A DNA stretch of 58,242 nucleotides from Zygnema cylindricum (taxonomy: Eukaryota > Streptophyta > Zygnematophyceae > Zygnematales > Zygnemataceae), in NCBI GenBank assembly GCA_037447655.1, contig JBBHKE010003049.1, positions 1 to 58,242 of the forward strand. Reading direction: 5' to 3'. The notes below the pieces were generated by a model. The model made no database searches. It was not told the DNA's origin and worked only from the letters and a program-made list of their open reading frames with translations. Shown one piece after another: positions 24,937-36,324 of this stretch (the stretch's first letter is position 1; every line of letters begins with the position of its first letter). The position numbers were made by a program, and so were the translations under genes.

Positions 24937-26277
24937 CTAGAAACGGAGGCCGGCTGAGGACCGGTGAGCTTCGAATAGGGGCCGAGGAAGAGCCTTTGTC
25001 AAAAAATCGGCCATTTGTTGAGTAGTGGGGCAGTGGTAGAAAGTAACAGTGCCTGCAGCAATGGCGTCACGAGTAAAGTGAAACTGTATATCAATGTGCT
25101 TCGTCCGGCGATGATGAACAGGATTGTTCATCAAGGCAAGTGCACCCTGAGAATCACAAAAGATAGTTGTGGCAGATGATGGACAAAATTGTAGATTGAG
25201 GAGGAGAGAACGAAGCCAAAGAGCCTCCTTAGTGGCGTGAGTGGCAGACATGTATTCTGCTTCAGTTGAGGAGAGGGCAACGGTAGGTTGCTTTTTAGAG
25301 GCCCAAGAGACAAGAGCGCTCCCGAGTGAGAAACAAACGCCGGTGGTGCTGCGACGGGAATCCAGGTCACCTCCCCAGTCGGCATCGCAGTGGCCGACGA
25401 GAGCTGGAGGAGAGGAGCCAGTGAAGGTGAGTTTTAAAGTCCGGGTACCTTGAAGGTAGCGTAGGACTCTTTTGGCTGCAAGGAGGTGGTCAGTGGAGGG
25501 ATTGGAAACAAACTGACTAAGGTGGCCAACAGCTACAGCAAGATCAGGACGGGTTCCAGTCATGGCATACATGAGGCTGCCAACTATGGATCTGAACTGA
25601 TCATGTATATCTCTGGGGACAGGCCCACCAGAGTTTTTAAAGAGTTTGACATTTGGATCTAGAGGAGTGGAGATAGGGGAACAATCAGCCATGGAAAATC
25701 TGGTCAAAATGTCACCTATATATTTTTCTTGGGAAAGGAAAAGAGTCCTTGTGGGACGATCCCGACCGACAAAAATGCCCAGGCAATACTCCACTTCCCC
25801 TAGATCTGTCATGGAGAAGTGGATGTTTAGCATAGTTTTGACAAGATGAATGAGGGAAAGTGAGGGGCTAGCAAGGAGGAGATCATCTACATAAATGACA
25901 AGGATGACAAGTGTGTCTGTGGTGCCACGAATAAAAAGGCCAAAATCCGCATCTAATTTAGAAAAGCCCTCACGGACGAGAATCGCCTCCAAATGCTTGT
26001 TCCAAACTCTGGGAGCCTGCTTGAGGCCATAAAGGGATTTCAAGAGACGACAGACCATATGTTCTGTGCCGGGAGACACATACCCTTCCGGTTGCTTGAG
26101 GAAGATTTCTTCAGTGAGGGAACCGTAGAGGAAGGCTGTCTGCACATCCATGTGGTGGACATGCCAGTCGTGGGCAGCTGCAAGAGAGAGGAGAACTCGA
26201 ATGGAGGTGAATTTCGCAACCGGGGCATAAGTCTCCGTGAAGTCGACGCCTTCCTTCTGAATGAATCCCTTCGCCAC
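24937..26277 (-). CDS. copia RT-RNase H region (3' part of pol)
   Basis: 446-residue open frame, the 3' half of pol. It starts inside the RT domain (VAKGFIQKEGVDFTETYAPV) and contains the RT core MDVQTAFLYG and the active-site strand VIYVDDLLLAS. A complete RNase H domain follows, with DADWGGD, STEAEYM and CDSQGAL supplying the acidic residues. RT would copy the element RNA into DNA in cytoplasmic particles, and RNase H would degrade the template. The true frame continues upstream but is cut by a TAG at 26383-26385 (a Trp position) and a small deletion near 26420-26460, so gag-pol is not contiguous. Confidence 0.9.
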   Translation of the reverse strand: MAKGFIQKEGVDFTETYAPVAKFTSIRVLLSLAAAHDWHVHHMDVQTAFLYGSLTEEIFLKQPEGYVSPGTEHMVCRLLKSLYGLKQAPRVWNKHLEAILVREGFSKLDADFGLFIRGTTDTLVILVIYVDDLLLASPSLSLIHLVKTMLNIHFSMTDLGEVEYCLGIFVGRDRPTRTLFLSQEKYIGDILTRFSMADCSPISTPLDPNVKLFKNSGGPVPRDIHDQFRSIVGSLMYAMTGTRPDLAVAVGHLSQFVSNPSTDHLLAAKRVLRYLQGTRTLKLTFTGSSPPALVGHCDADWGGDLDSRRSTTGVCFSLGSALVSWASKKQPTVALSSTEAEYMSATHATKEALWLRSLLLNLQFCPSSATTIFCDSQGALALMNNPVHHRRTKHIDIQFHFTRDAIAAGTVTFYHCPTTQQMADFLTKALPRPLFEAHRSSAGLRF

Positions 26278-26518
26278 GAAACGAGCCTTAAATTTGTCAA
26301 GGGTTCCATCAGATTTGGTTGTAACCCGAAAGACCCACTTCGATCCGATGATTTTTCTGCCTGGAGGAAGGGAGGTGAGTTCCTAGGTGCCGTTTTGTTG
26401 GAGAGAAGCAAATTCAGAGTCAGTGGCGGCTTTCGGCCTGAGGACCAGCCATTGCAGCAGAGAGGACATCAATGGTGGCAGAATTTGCTGATCCATGACC
26501 AAGATGCTGCGCCTGAAT
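26278..26518 (-). pseudogene. Damaged INT-RT junction of the copia pol
   Basis: RT N-terminal coding sequence (KIIGSKWVFRVTTKSDGTLD) reads in the frame of the downstream ORF but includes a stop at 26383-26385. Against the sister copy (31080-31160), sequence is missing near 26420-26460, which shifts the frame between the two large ORFs. Confidence 0.75.
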
Positions 26519-29179
26519 TCAATCACTTCTGCGAAGGGCAGGTGCAGCCTGAGGAATCCGGTATGGAGGGCAATCAGGGTTAAAGGGAGAAAGAGAGTAA
26601 GGATCAGAAGTTGTTCGAGAAAGCGGTGTTGTTGTGGAATGGGGAAGAGATGCAGATGTTGTCCTGATGAGAGTGGAGGAAGGGAAGGAAGAGATAGTGG
26701 TGGAGGTTGAGGGAGTGGGACTGATTAAAGGGAGGATGACAGAGAGAGGATCATGGGGAGCAAGAGAAGATGGATTGGAGGATGAGTCAGGTTGAGGTTG
26801 AGATGAAATGCGCATGGAGTCAAGGATTTTGAGGATGAGCGGCATTTCATTAAAGGCGACGTCCCTGCTGAGGACGACCTGACGCTCCTTAGTCAGCCAG
26901 ATCCGGTAAGCTTTGGATTCTGTGCTATAGCCGACTAAAACACCATGTTTAGCGCGGCTGTGCCATTTGCTTGCAGGCGCCAAGTCCTTTATCCAAGTAT
27001 CGCAGCCAAATATTCGAAGATGCGATACGCCCGGTTTGGTGCCGTTCCAAGCTTCATATGGGGTAACAGTAGGGAGCGCGGAAGTCGGACAGCGATTACG
27101 AATATAGTTTGCTGTTGCGACAGATTCTGCCCAAAATGTGGTAGGCAGAGTGGAAAAATGCAACATGGAGCGGGCCATGTTGAGGAGGGTACGATTGTAC
27201 CTTTCTGATACACCATTTTGTTGAGGTGTATTGGCGGTAGTGGACTGGTGTGTGATTCCGTGAGTTGCAAGGAAGGAAGAGAAATCATTGGAGAAGTACT
27301 CGCCGCCATTATCCGTACGGAGAGTTTTGATTGTGCTGCAAAGTAAGTTTTCAACCAAAGCTTTATACTCATGAAATTTCTGAAATGTGTCAGATTTTCG
27401 TCGTATAGGAAAGAGAAAGGAGTAGCGAGTTGCGTCGTCGATGAAGGTGACGAAGTAAAGTGCACCGGTGGGACTTGGAGTAGACATTGGACCACAGAGA
27501 TCAGAGTGGATTAATTGTAGGGGATTGGAGGTTTTTGAAGTGCTGGAGGGAAAAGACGGTCTGGCAAGTTTGCCTTCAACGCAGCCGGTGCAAAAAACTA
27601 GTTGTTTTTCAGAGATTGGTTCCAAACCAGTGACGAGGCCTTTACTGAGTTGGTGTAGGCCGGATTGCGACAGGTGCCCATAACGAAGGTGCCACTTGGA
27701 TAAAGTGGAAATCGGAAAAGGTGTGGCGATGTTGGCGGATCCAATGGTTGAAAAATGGCAGAGAATGTAGATTGAGCCAGTTTTCACTCCAAGGCCGACT
27801 GTACGATCACTGTTTGACCGATTTGTAGTGGAGAAAATTTTTACGTTTGTTTGGGAAAAGACAGCTGTGGCGCCTTGATGAAGAGCGGCACCAACAGAAA
27901 AAAGGTTCTTCTTGAGGCCAGGGACAAGAAGTACATGAGACAAAGTAATAGAAAAATTGGTGGAAGGGTCCCTTGGTGTGCAGACTTGTCCAAAGTGGGT
28001 AGCAGTTAGGGCAGCATTGTTTCCAAGTAGTATCGTCATGGGTGGACAAAGAGGAGCTATGCTGGTAAACCAATCGGATCGAAAGGATAGATGGTGGGAG
28101 GCGCCAGAATCGACTATCCAAGAATCGGCAGATTCAGAAAAATCGAGGAGAGAGGACGTATTCAAAGCGTAGCCGAATTCGGATGGAGACGATGCGTACG
28201 GATTTTCCACTGGCAGCGTCAGATTTGGAGGAAGCGGATTATGGGTGTACTGAGGGTACGGATTGAGAGTAAATGGGGAGCGCTCTGGGAGATTTTGGTG
28301 ACCGGGGATCATGGGTTGGACAAAAGGATTTGATCCTGAATAAGGGTCGTTGGCGGTTGGAAAAATTGCTTCGGCAGTTGAAGCTTGACCGGAGTACAGA
28401 TTTCGGCCAGGATTTTGTCCACGTCCAGGCTGGCGTCCAGAATTCCCTTGACGGTCGTTTTTTCTTTTGAGTACCGGGCAGACGTCAATGACGTGATCCG
28501 GCGCACGACAGTACCGACAGGAGGAGTTTTTGGAACTTCGATTGGGTGGAGGAAAGATAGCCAGAGCTACACCAGGAGTTGGGGAAAAATTATGTTTAGT
28601 CTCCTCGTGTAGTAAACCGGCCGTCAGAGATGGGATAGTGACAGCTGTAGATGAGTTGTCAATAGATGAGATGAAGGCCGAATATGATGCTGGAAGACCG
28701 CCTAGGATGGCGGAAATGATGTCCTCATCCGAAACAGTAGCGCCGACATTTTTTAGGCGACCGGCAATAGACTTGATGTTGTTGATGTATGCTTGAATAG
28801 ATTCGGTAGGATTTTTCTGAGCAGTGTTGAGTTGGCGGCGAAGAAGTAGTTTGTTAGACCAAGATTTGTTCTCATATGCCGTGGACAGAAGCGTCCAAGC
28901 ACCGTGAGCCGAGGTGGCGTCACGAATGAGATCAAGTTGCGAGGGTTCAAGTGCGAGAACCAGCCTAGAGTGCGCCTCCTCATTTTTAGCGAGCCAGGCG
29001 GATTTAGCGGCGGCATCGGAAGGTTCCCCTTCGCTTCCGTTTATGACGGACCAAAGTTTTTCGCGCCGGAAAAGGTGCTCAATCTGGAATTTCCAGCCGT
29101 AAAAATCCGTGCCATTGAATTTGGCGACGGTATTCGAACTAACGGTGAGAGGCCCATAACCTATTGAATGAGTAGTCAT
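26519..29179 (-). CDS. copia gag-protease-integrase polyprotein
   Basis: 886-residue open frame. The N-terminal gag domain begins KFNGTDFYGWKFQIEHLF and runs about 200 residues. A CCHC zinc knuckle follows (CRYCRAPDHVIDVC, about residue 225), then the protease signature WIVDSGASHHL (about 355). The pre-integrase H-H-C-C motif (HLRYGHLS...CTGCVEGK) and the integrase catalytic residues follow in HSDLCGP, RTDNGGEY and NGVSERYNRT. The ATG at 29179 lies 15 bp inside the LTR, and the frame reads through the PBS, an arrangement also seen at 38249. The C-terminal Ser/Thr/Pro-rich linker to RT ends at a premature stop. Gag assembles particles; protease and integrase process and insert. Confidence 0.9.
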   Translation of the reverse strand: MTTHSIGYGPLTVSSNTVAKFNGTDFYGWKFQIEHLFRREKLWSVINGSEGEPSDAAAKSAWLAKNEEAHSRLVLALEPSQLDLIRDATSAHGAWTLLSTAYENKSWSNKLLLRRQLNTAQKNPTESIQAYINNIKSIAGRLKNVGATVSDEDIISAILGGLPASYSAFISSIDNSSTAVTIPSLTAGLLHEETKHNFSPTPGVALAIFPPPNRSSKNSSCRYCRAPDHVIDVCPVLKRKNDRQGNSGRQPGRGQNPGRNLYSGQASTAEAIFPTANDPYSGSNPFVQPMIPGHQNLPERSPFTLNPYPQYTHNPLPPNLTLPVENPYASSPSEFGYALNTSSLLDFSESADSWIVDSGASHHLSFRSDWFTSIAPLCPPMTILLGNNAALTATHFGQVCTPRDPSTNFSITLSHVLLVPGLKKNLFSVGAALHQGATAVFSQTNVKIFSTTNRSNSDRTVGLGVKTGSIYILCHFSTIGSANIATPFPISTLSKWHLRYGHLSQSGLHQLSKGLVTGLEPISEKQLVFCTGCVEGKLARPSFPSSTSKTSNPLQLIHSDLCGPMSTPSPTGALYFVTFIDDATRYSFLFPIRRKSDTFQKFHEYKALVENLLCSTIKTLRTDNGGEYFSNDFSSFLATHGITHQSTTANTPQQNGVSERYNRTLLNMARSMLHFSTLPTTFWAESVATANYIRNRCPTSALPTVTPYEAWNGTKPGVSHLRIFGCDTWIKDLAPASKWHSRAKHGVLVGYSTESKAYRIWLTKERQVVLSRDVAFNEMPLILKILDSMRISSQPQPDSSSNPSSLAPHDPLSVILPLISPTPSTSTTISSFPSSTLIRTTSASLPHSTTTPLSRTTSDPYSLSPFNPDCPPYRIPQAAPALRRSD
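29151..29162 (-). other. Primer-binding site, half tRNA-iMet type
   Basis: On the minus strand AGGTTATGGGCC lies two bases after the LTR end. It is complementary to the initiator tRNA anticodon arm. The same words follow the LTRs at 5578, 33819 (minus) and 38268. Confidence 0.65.
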
Positions 29180-29534
29180 AGCAGCGGGCAGGAATACAGA
29201 AAAGGATAAAAAGGGGCAAGTAAAAGGTTGCCAGTAATAGTTAATTAAAAAAGGTATCGGTTACAATGAAGGCAAAAAGCTAAAGTAGTAACTGTTGCCA
29301 GACTGTACTACACCCTACGTGATCCCAAAGGGTCACTTGTCTTTTCCTAGCATAGCGAAAGGGCAAGGTGGCCTTTCGTAAGAAGATATCTAAAAATATC
29401 TAAATCTGAATCTAAGAGAGAGGAATTGAAAATAGATAACGAAAAACAGAATACTAGACTACGTTATCTAGCACTAAGACTGATACATCTAGTTTGTAGC
29501 AAAGAAGAATAAGAACGAATCCAAGATTCCAACA
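29165..29534 (-). repeat. Copia pair, middle (shared) LTR
   Basis: About 370 bp, TGTTGGAATCTTGG (minus start, 29534) to ATTCA (29165). It serves as 5' LTR of the better copy and 3' LTR of the decayed one. Confidence 0.85.
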
Positions 29535-32500
29535 ACCCCCCGCTTTGCTAGAAACGGAGGCCGGCTGAGGACCGGTGAGCTTCGAATAGGGACGAGGAAG
29601 AGCCTTTGTCAAAAAATCGGCCATTTGTTGAGTAGTGGGGCAGTGGTAGAAAGTAACAGTGCCCGCAGCAATGGCATCGCGAGTAAAGTGAAACTGTATA
29701 TCAATGTGCTTCGTCCGGCGATGATGAACAAGATTGTTCATCAAAGCAAGTGCACCCTGAGAATCACAAAAGATAGTTGTGGCGATGGACAGAATTGTAG
29801 ATTGAGGAGGAGAGAACAAAGCCAAAGAGCCTCCTTAGTGGCGTGAGTGGCAGACATGTATTTTGCTTCAGTTGAGGAGAGGGCAACGGTAGGTTGCTTT
29901 TAAGAGGCCCAAGAGACAAGAGCGCTCCCGAGTGAGAAACAAACGCCGGTGGTGCTGCCACGGGAATCCAGGTCACCTCCCCAATCGGCATCGCAGTGGC
30001 CGACGAGAGTTGGAGGAGAGGAGCCGGTGAAGGTGAGTTTTAAAGTCCGAGTACCTTGAAGGTAGCGTAGGACTTTTTTGGCTGCAAGGAGGTGGTCAGT
30101 AGAGGGGTTGGAAACAAACTGACTAAGGTGGCCAACAGCTATAGCGAGATCAGGGGTTGGAAACAAACTGACTAAGGTGGCCAACAGCTACAGCGAGATC
30201 AGGACGGGTTCTAGTCATGGCATACATGAGGCTGCCAATTATGAATCTGAACTGATCATGTATATCTGTGGGGACAGGCCCACCAGAGTTTTTAAGGAGT
30301 TTGACATTTGGATCTAGAAGAGTGGAGATAGGGAAACAGTCAGCCATGGAAAATCTGGTCAAAATGTCACTATTGTATTTTTCTTGGGAAAGGTAAAGAG
30401 ACCTAGTGGGACGATCCCAACCGACAAAAATGCCAAGGCAATACTCCACTTCCCCTAGATATGTCATTGAGAAGTGGATGTTTAGCATGGTTTTGACAAG
30501 ATGAATGAGAGAAATTGAGGGGCAAGCAAGGAGGAGATCATCTAGATAAATGACAAGGATGACAAGTGTGTCTGTGGTGCCACGAATGAAAAGGCCAAAA
30601 TCCGTATCTAATTTGGAAAAGCCCTTATGGACGAGAATCGCCTCCAAATGCTTGTTCCAAACTTTGGGAGCCTGCTTAAGGCCATAAAGAGATTTCAGGA
30701 GACGACATACCATATGCTCTGTGCAGGGAGTCACATACCCTTCTGGTTGCTTGAGGAAGATTTCTTCAGTGAGGGAACCGGAAGGTTGTCTGCACATCCA
30801 TGTGGTGGACATGCCAGTCTTGGGCATCCATGTGGTGGACATGCTAGTCTTGGGCAGCTGCAAGAGAGAGGAGAACCCGAATGGAGGTGAATTTCGCAAC
30901 CGGGGCATAAGTCTCTGGAAGTCGACGCCCTTCTTCTAAAGAAATCCTTTCGCCACGAAACCAGCCTTAAATTTGTCAAGGGTTCCATCGGATTTTGTTT
31001 AAACCCGAAAGACCCATTTCGATCCGATGATTTTTTTGCCCGGAGAAAGGGAGGAGGTGCTGTTTTGTTGGAGAGAAGCAAATTCAAAATCAGTGGCGAC
31101 TTTCCATTCGGCGGCCTGAGGACCGACCATGGCAGCAGAGAAGGTAAGTGGGACATCAATGGTGGCAGAATTTGTTAATCCATGACCAAGATGCTGCCCC
31201 TAAATGCGTTCACTTATGCGAGGGGCAGGTACAGGTTGAGGAATTCGGTATGGAGGGTTATCGGGGTTAAAGGGAGAAAGAGAGTAAGGATCAGATGTTG
31301 TTCGAGAGAGGGGTGTTGTTGTGGATGGGGGAAGAGATGCAGATGTTGTCCTGATGAGAGTGGAGGAAGGGAAGGAAGAGATAGTGGTGGAGGTTGAGGG
31401 AGTGGGACTGATTAAAGGGAGGATGACAGAGAGAGGATCATGGGGAGCAAGGGAAGATGGATTGGAGGATGAGACAGATTGAGGTTGAGATGAAATACGC
31501 ATGGAGTCATGGATTTTGAGGATGAGCGGCATTTTATTAAAGGCGACGTCTCTGCTGAGGACGACTTGACGTTCCTTAGTCAGCCAAATCCGGTAAGCTT
31601 TAGATTCCGTGCTATAGCCGACTAAAACACCGAGTTTAGCGCAGCTGTGCCATTTGCCAATAGGCGCCGATACGTCCGGTTTGGTGTCGTTCCAAGCTTC
31701 ATATGGGGTAACAGTAGGGAGCGCGGAAGTCGGACAGCGATTACGAATATAGTTTGCTGTTGCGACAGATTCTGCCCAAAATGTAGTAAGCAGAGTGGAA
31801 AATGCAACATGGAGCGGGCCATGTTGAGGAGGGTACAATTGTACCTTTCTGATACACCATTTTGCTGAGGTGTATTGGCGGTAGTGGACAGGTGAGTAAT
31901 TCCGTGAGTTGCAAGGAAGGAAGAGAAATCATTGGAGTAGTACTCGCCGCCATTATCTGTACGGAGAGTTTTAATTCTACTGCAAAGGAAGTTTTCAACC
32001 AAAGCTTTATTCTCCTGAAATTTCTGAAATGTGTCAGATTTTTGTCGTATAGGATAGAGAAAGGAGTAGCGAGTTGCGTCGTCGATGAAGGTGACGAAGT
32101 AAAGTGCACCGGTGGGACTTGGAGTAGACATTGGACCACAAAGATCATAGTGGATTAATTGTAAGGGATTGGAGGTTTTTGAAGTACCGGAGGGAAATGA
32201 CGGTCTGGCAAGTTTACCTTCAACGCAGCCGGTGCAAAAAACTAGTTGTTTTTCAGAGATTGGTTCCAAACCAGTGACGAGGCCTTTACTGAGTTGGTGT
32301 AGGCCGGATTGCGACAGGTGCCCATAACGAAGGTGCCACTTGGATAAAGTGGAAATTGGAAGAAGTGTGGCGATGTTGGCGGATCCAATGGTGGAAAGAT
32401 GGCAGAGAATGTAGATTGATCCAGTTTTAATTCCAAAACCGACTGTGCGATTACCGATTGAACTATGAGTAGTGGAGAAAAAATTGACATTTGTTTGGGA

Positions 32501-33819
32501 AATGACAGTTGTGGCGCCTTGATGAAGAGCGGCACCGACAGAAAAGAGGTTCTTCATAAGGTCAGGGACAAGAAGCACATGGGACAGAGTAATGGAAAAA
32601 TTAGTGGAATGGTCTCTTAGTGTGCAGACTTTTCCAAAATGTGTGGCAGTTAGGGCCGCATTGTTTCCAAGGAGTATCGTCATGGGTGTATAAAGAGGAG
32701 CAATGATGGTGAACCAATCGGATCGAAAAGATAGATGGTGGGAGGCGTCAGAATCGACTATCCAAGTATCGGCAGATTCAAGAAAACCGAGAGGAGAAGT
32801 TGTATTCAAAGCGTAGCCGAATTTGGACGGAGGCGATGCGTACCGATTGAGTTGGGAGGAATTATTCACTAACAGCATTGGATTTTGAGTAAGCAAATTG
32901 TGAGGATACTGAGGGTACGGATTGAGAGTAAATGGGGAGCGCTCCGGGAGATTTTGGTGACCGGGGTTCATGGGCTGACAAAAGGATTTGATGGCGAAAA
33001 AACATCGTTGGCGGTTGGAAAAATCGCCTCAGCCGTGGATGCCTGACCAGAGTATAGATTTCGGCCAAGATTTTGTCCACGTCCAAGCTGTCGTCCATAA
33101 TTCCCTTGACGGTCGTTTTTTCTTTTGAGTACCGGGCAGACGTCAATGACGTGATCTGGCGCACGACAGTAAAAACAGGAGGAATTTTCGGAGCTTCGAA
33201 TGGGTGGAGGAAAAGTAGCCAGAGCTAAACCAAGAGTTGGGGAAAAATTGTGTTTAGTCTCCTCGTGGAGTAAACCGGCCAGAGATGGGATGGTGACAGC
33301 TGTAGATGAGTTGTCGATAGATGAGATGAAGGCCGAATAGGACGTTGGAAGACCGCCCAGGATGGCCGAAATGATGTCCTCATTCGAGACAACAGCACCG
33401 ACATTTTCTATACGGCCGGCAATAGATTTGATGTTGTCGATGTATGCCTGAATAGATTCGGTAGGATTTTTCTGAGCAGTGTTGAGTTGGCGGCAAAGAA
33501 GTAGTTTGTTAGACCAAGATTTGCTCTCATATGCCATGGACAGAAGCGTCCAAGCACCGTGAGCCGAGGTGGCGTCACGAATGAGATCAAGTTGGGAGGG
33601 TTCAAGTGCGAGAACCAGCCTAGAGTGAGCCTCCTCATTTTTAGCGAGCCAGACGGATTTAGCGGCGGCATCGGAAGGTTCCCCTTCGCTTCCGTTTATA
33701 ACGGACCAAAGCTTTTAGCGCCGAAAAAGGTGCTCAATCTGGAATTTCCAGCCGTAGAAACCCGTGCCATTGAATTTGGCAACGGTATTCGAACTAACGG
33801 GGAGAGGCCCATAACCTAT
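29535..33819 (-). pseudogene. Decayed copia gag-pol (upstream copy of the pair)
   Basis: Same domain order as its neighbour, spread over several frames. Gag pieces with CFYCRAPDHVIDVC lie at 32968-33671. Protease (WIVDSDASHHL, with Gly changed to Asp in the DSGA motif) and integrase lie at 31622-32971. The Ser-rich linker is at 31200-31838, RT at 30150-30908 (VIYLDDLLLA, with Val changed to Leu in YVDD) and RNase H pieces at 29454-30184. Two short tandem duplications broke it further: about 43 bp at 30105-30200 and about 30 bp at 30794-30855. It is non-functional. Confidence 0.88.
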
Positions 33820-34110
33820 TGAATTAGTAATCATGACAGCGAGCAAGAATACAAGAAAAGACAGAAAAGGGGCAAGTAAAATGATTATCAAGATAGTTGA
33901 TAAAAAAGGTAAGTTACAATGAAGACAGAAAATTGCTAAAGTAGTAACTGATAGAGTTACAATGAAGACAGAAAATTGCTAAAGTAGTAACTGAGAGTGT
34001 CATGTAGTGTCACTTTGGTAGACTGTCCTTGAGAGTGTCATGTAGTGTCACTTTGGTAGACTGTCCTACAGCCTACATGATCTCGAAGGGTCACTTGTCT
34101 TTCCTTGAAG
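33820..34110 (-). repeat. Copia pair, upstream LTR (truncated, internally duplicated)
   Basis: Homology to the other LTRs runs from 33820 and fades near 34110 without a TGTTGG start, so the outer end is lost. Two local duplications sit inside: about 40 bp at 33914-33993 and about 40 bp at 33991-34068. Confidence 0.7.
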
Positions 34111-35774
34111 ATGACGAAGTGGGCTCCTCCGATCGAGATAGCGATTTATCGAGATCCCGCAAGACTGATCCTGATCTCCGCCTTTGATATCTGATCCAAG
34201 CGAGCTGAGCGATTCGCGGCAGCCCTCCCTCCTCCCATGTCTTCTCTTGCCTCTCTCTCTCCCTCTCTCTCCATAATGTTGTTTACAATAATTTCATAAT
34301 TGAAGCTTGCTATTGGTGGTGAGCATAATGGTGGCGTATATTAGGGAAATCTGACATGTATTTTCCAAATTTTGAACTTTATATTTTCCAAATTTTGAAC
34401 TTTGTATTTTCCAAATGTATGACTTTTTTCGGAGAGCAATATTGATATAAAGGTCAACTCGATTATACCTTTTCTGGTCACCATCTACCAGATCATCCTG
34501 TTTTACCGGTTTAATATGAGTAGCTGTTAGAGCAACCGGGCTGATCATGATCGGTTGGACTTGTTTGTGTTAAAAATGTCTTAACTAAAAGGTTTTATAA
34601 AGGGCGACATAATGCTGATTTTACAATCAAGTTATGAAGCTGAAAACAACTTTTTTTAAGTTGTTATCTTGTTTCCCTCTTTGGGCCCTTAAAAATGAGT
34701 CGGGTGGTAAAAATTTTCAGGAGGAAGTTGAAATTACTCATTTGCTGGTGCAAAATTTGCATACGAAAAAAAACTGTAATTATTTTGAGCCTTCATTTAA
34801 CTGTAATTTTCATTCAACCTTTGCCTTCATTCAACCTCAACTTGCATTTAACCTTAACCTTTGTTCAACCTCAACCTTCATTTAACCTTAACCTTTATTT
34901 ATCCTTGACCTTCATCCCTAACCTTTATCTAACTTTGATTTTCTTCTAACCTTAACTTTCATTTAACCCTGACCTTCATCCAACCTTAACCTTAAGCACA
35001 TTGATTTCCATAGTTGAGCTCGAAAAGTGTCGAAGGTTAGTCAAAGCTTTCATATTTTTACAAAAGGGTCGTTTTTTTTCTTTTTTTGTTTGTTTGTTTG
35101 TTTGTTTAGTTAAAACGTGCTAGGTTTTTTACTTTATGGACTGTTTCCCGTCATAAAGGTCCACTTTATGTAATTTTTGCTGACTTTTTTCTAAGTTTTG
35201 GAAACTCAGGTAACATGGTGTAAGTTTTCCGTTAAACCTCGATATTCTTGAAACCTTTTTTAGTTTTGTCCTTTTTTGCTGGATAATTATAAATGTTTTT
35301 ATGTTTTGTCTTTTTCCTTTTTCTCAGAATTATTGTGCAAAATTGACTAATTTTCGTCTCTTTAATGTGGCGGAAATTGACATTAGCCACATCACTATGA
35401 GAATTGAAGGACTTTGAGATACCTTGATCACAAATATATCGAAACTGGTAAGAAAAATAAACTCAATTAATGTATTCAAATTGGGGTTTTCATTCTCAAT
35501 ACTTGTTTCTATCTAGGTAGATTGTTCATCGTGAGTTTTTCAAAAAAAAAAAAAAATGACCCTGTTGTTTCATTAGTTTTGTCTTTTACTAAGTAAGAGT
35601 GATATGAAACTCGATCCTACTTTAATGCTCCGACTATTTTTGTGTCAAAATTGCTTTTCTACGGCTTTTTAGGGTTTCTACTTTTCTTTTTTAGTAGTTA
35701 AAAATAACCTTTAATTTTTTGTTTTCCCTGTAATGGAACTGTGTGGGGCATTATCTTTGTTTGGAAGCATTTGA
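34111..35774 (+). other. AT-rich stretch with AACCTTMA repeats, no gene seen
   Basis: CT-rich patch at 34205-34272. At 34805-34995 there are degenerate repeats of 'ttcatttaaccttaacc' type (units of 12-18 bp). Elsewhere AT-rich with T runs. Open frames are short and not family-like. Confidence 0.5.
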
Positions 35775-35937
35775 GGAGGGGGATAGAGAGGGAGGAAGGA
35801 GAGGGAAAGGGAGGGAGAGAGAGGGTAGAAGAGGGAGGGAGATGGAGAGGGTATATGTCTAAAAGGAGAGGGGGAGGGAGAGGGGGAGGGGGAGGGAGAG
35901 GTCGAGGACAGAGAAAAAGAGAGGGAGAGGATTAAAA
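35775..35937 (+). repeat. GGGAGA purine tract
   Basis: GAGGGAGA repeats of about 160 bp just upstream of the kinase pseudogene, like the tracts beside kinase exons 2 and 3. Confidence 0.8.
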
Positions 35938-35979
35938 CAAATAAAATCCATAAACCAATTTCCATATACTAAGTTGTTC

Positions 35980-36324
35980 AATCATACCCACGTCTGGAAA
36001 AGAACTGCAAGGCAATGGACAAAAAAGTGTGACGTCTATGCTTTTGGTATTCTCCTATTGGAGCTTCTCACGGGTCGTCGAACAATGGACGAACAACCTT
36101 TGGTCATATAGGCTCAACCTTACCTCCAACAAAGGAAACCAGAAATTAATAGTCTAATCGATCCAAATCTAATAGAGCAATTGGTGGTAAGTGGGGCCCA
36201 GAGGGCAGCTTGTCACGTCGCAATTTGTGCTCGTGAGTGTATCAAATATGACCAAAATTTGCATCCGACAATGGCTGATATTGTGGAAGTTCTAAGACCG
36301 TCAGTACAGTCGGTTGGTGCGTGA
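35980..36324 (+). pseudogene. Receptor-like kinase C-terminal fragment
   Basis: One frame reads ARQWTKKCDVYAFGILLLEL, LTGRRTMDEQPLVI, then a TAG (36109-36111) where the family has Trp. It continues AQPYLQQRKPEINSLIDPNL to HPTMADIVEVLRPSVQSVGA and a TGA at 36322. The DVYAFG, LLTGR, IDP.L and H.PTM..IV..L pattern is the C-lobe of plant receptor-like Ser/Thr kinases (subdomains IX-XI). Upstream, NHTHV appears fused to the segment by loss of the activation segment, or belongs to a different exon. The stop and the missing N-lobe make this a pseudogene or a decayed terminal exon. It has the same orientation as the XK1 gene. Confidence 0.82.

Larger units (their letters stand above)
24533..34110 (-). 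mobile_element. Head-to-tail pair of copia elements sharing the middle LTR
   Basis: On the minus strand the order is LTR (33820 to about 34110), decayed internal region (29535-33819), LTR (29165-29534), nearly intact internal region (24924-29164), LTR (24533-24923). The two internal regions are closely similar throughout. This LTR-body-LTR-body-LTR form is what unequal recombination between LTRs, or insertion of one copy into the LTR of another, produces. The pair lies between CT-rich stretches (24413-24532 and 34205-34272). Confidence 0.85.

Noticed and set aside
34805-34995. AACCTTA repeats as an interstitial telomere tract
   Set aside because: Plant telomere repeat is TTTAGGG (CCCTAAA). 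These units are irregular 12-18-mers of 'ttcatttaacctta' type and do not match it.
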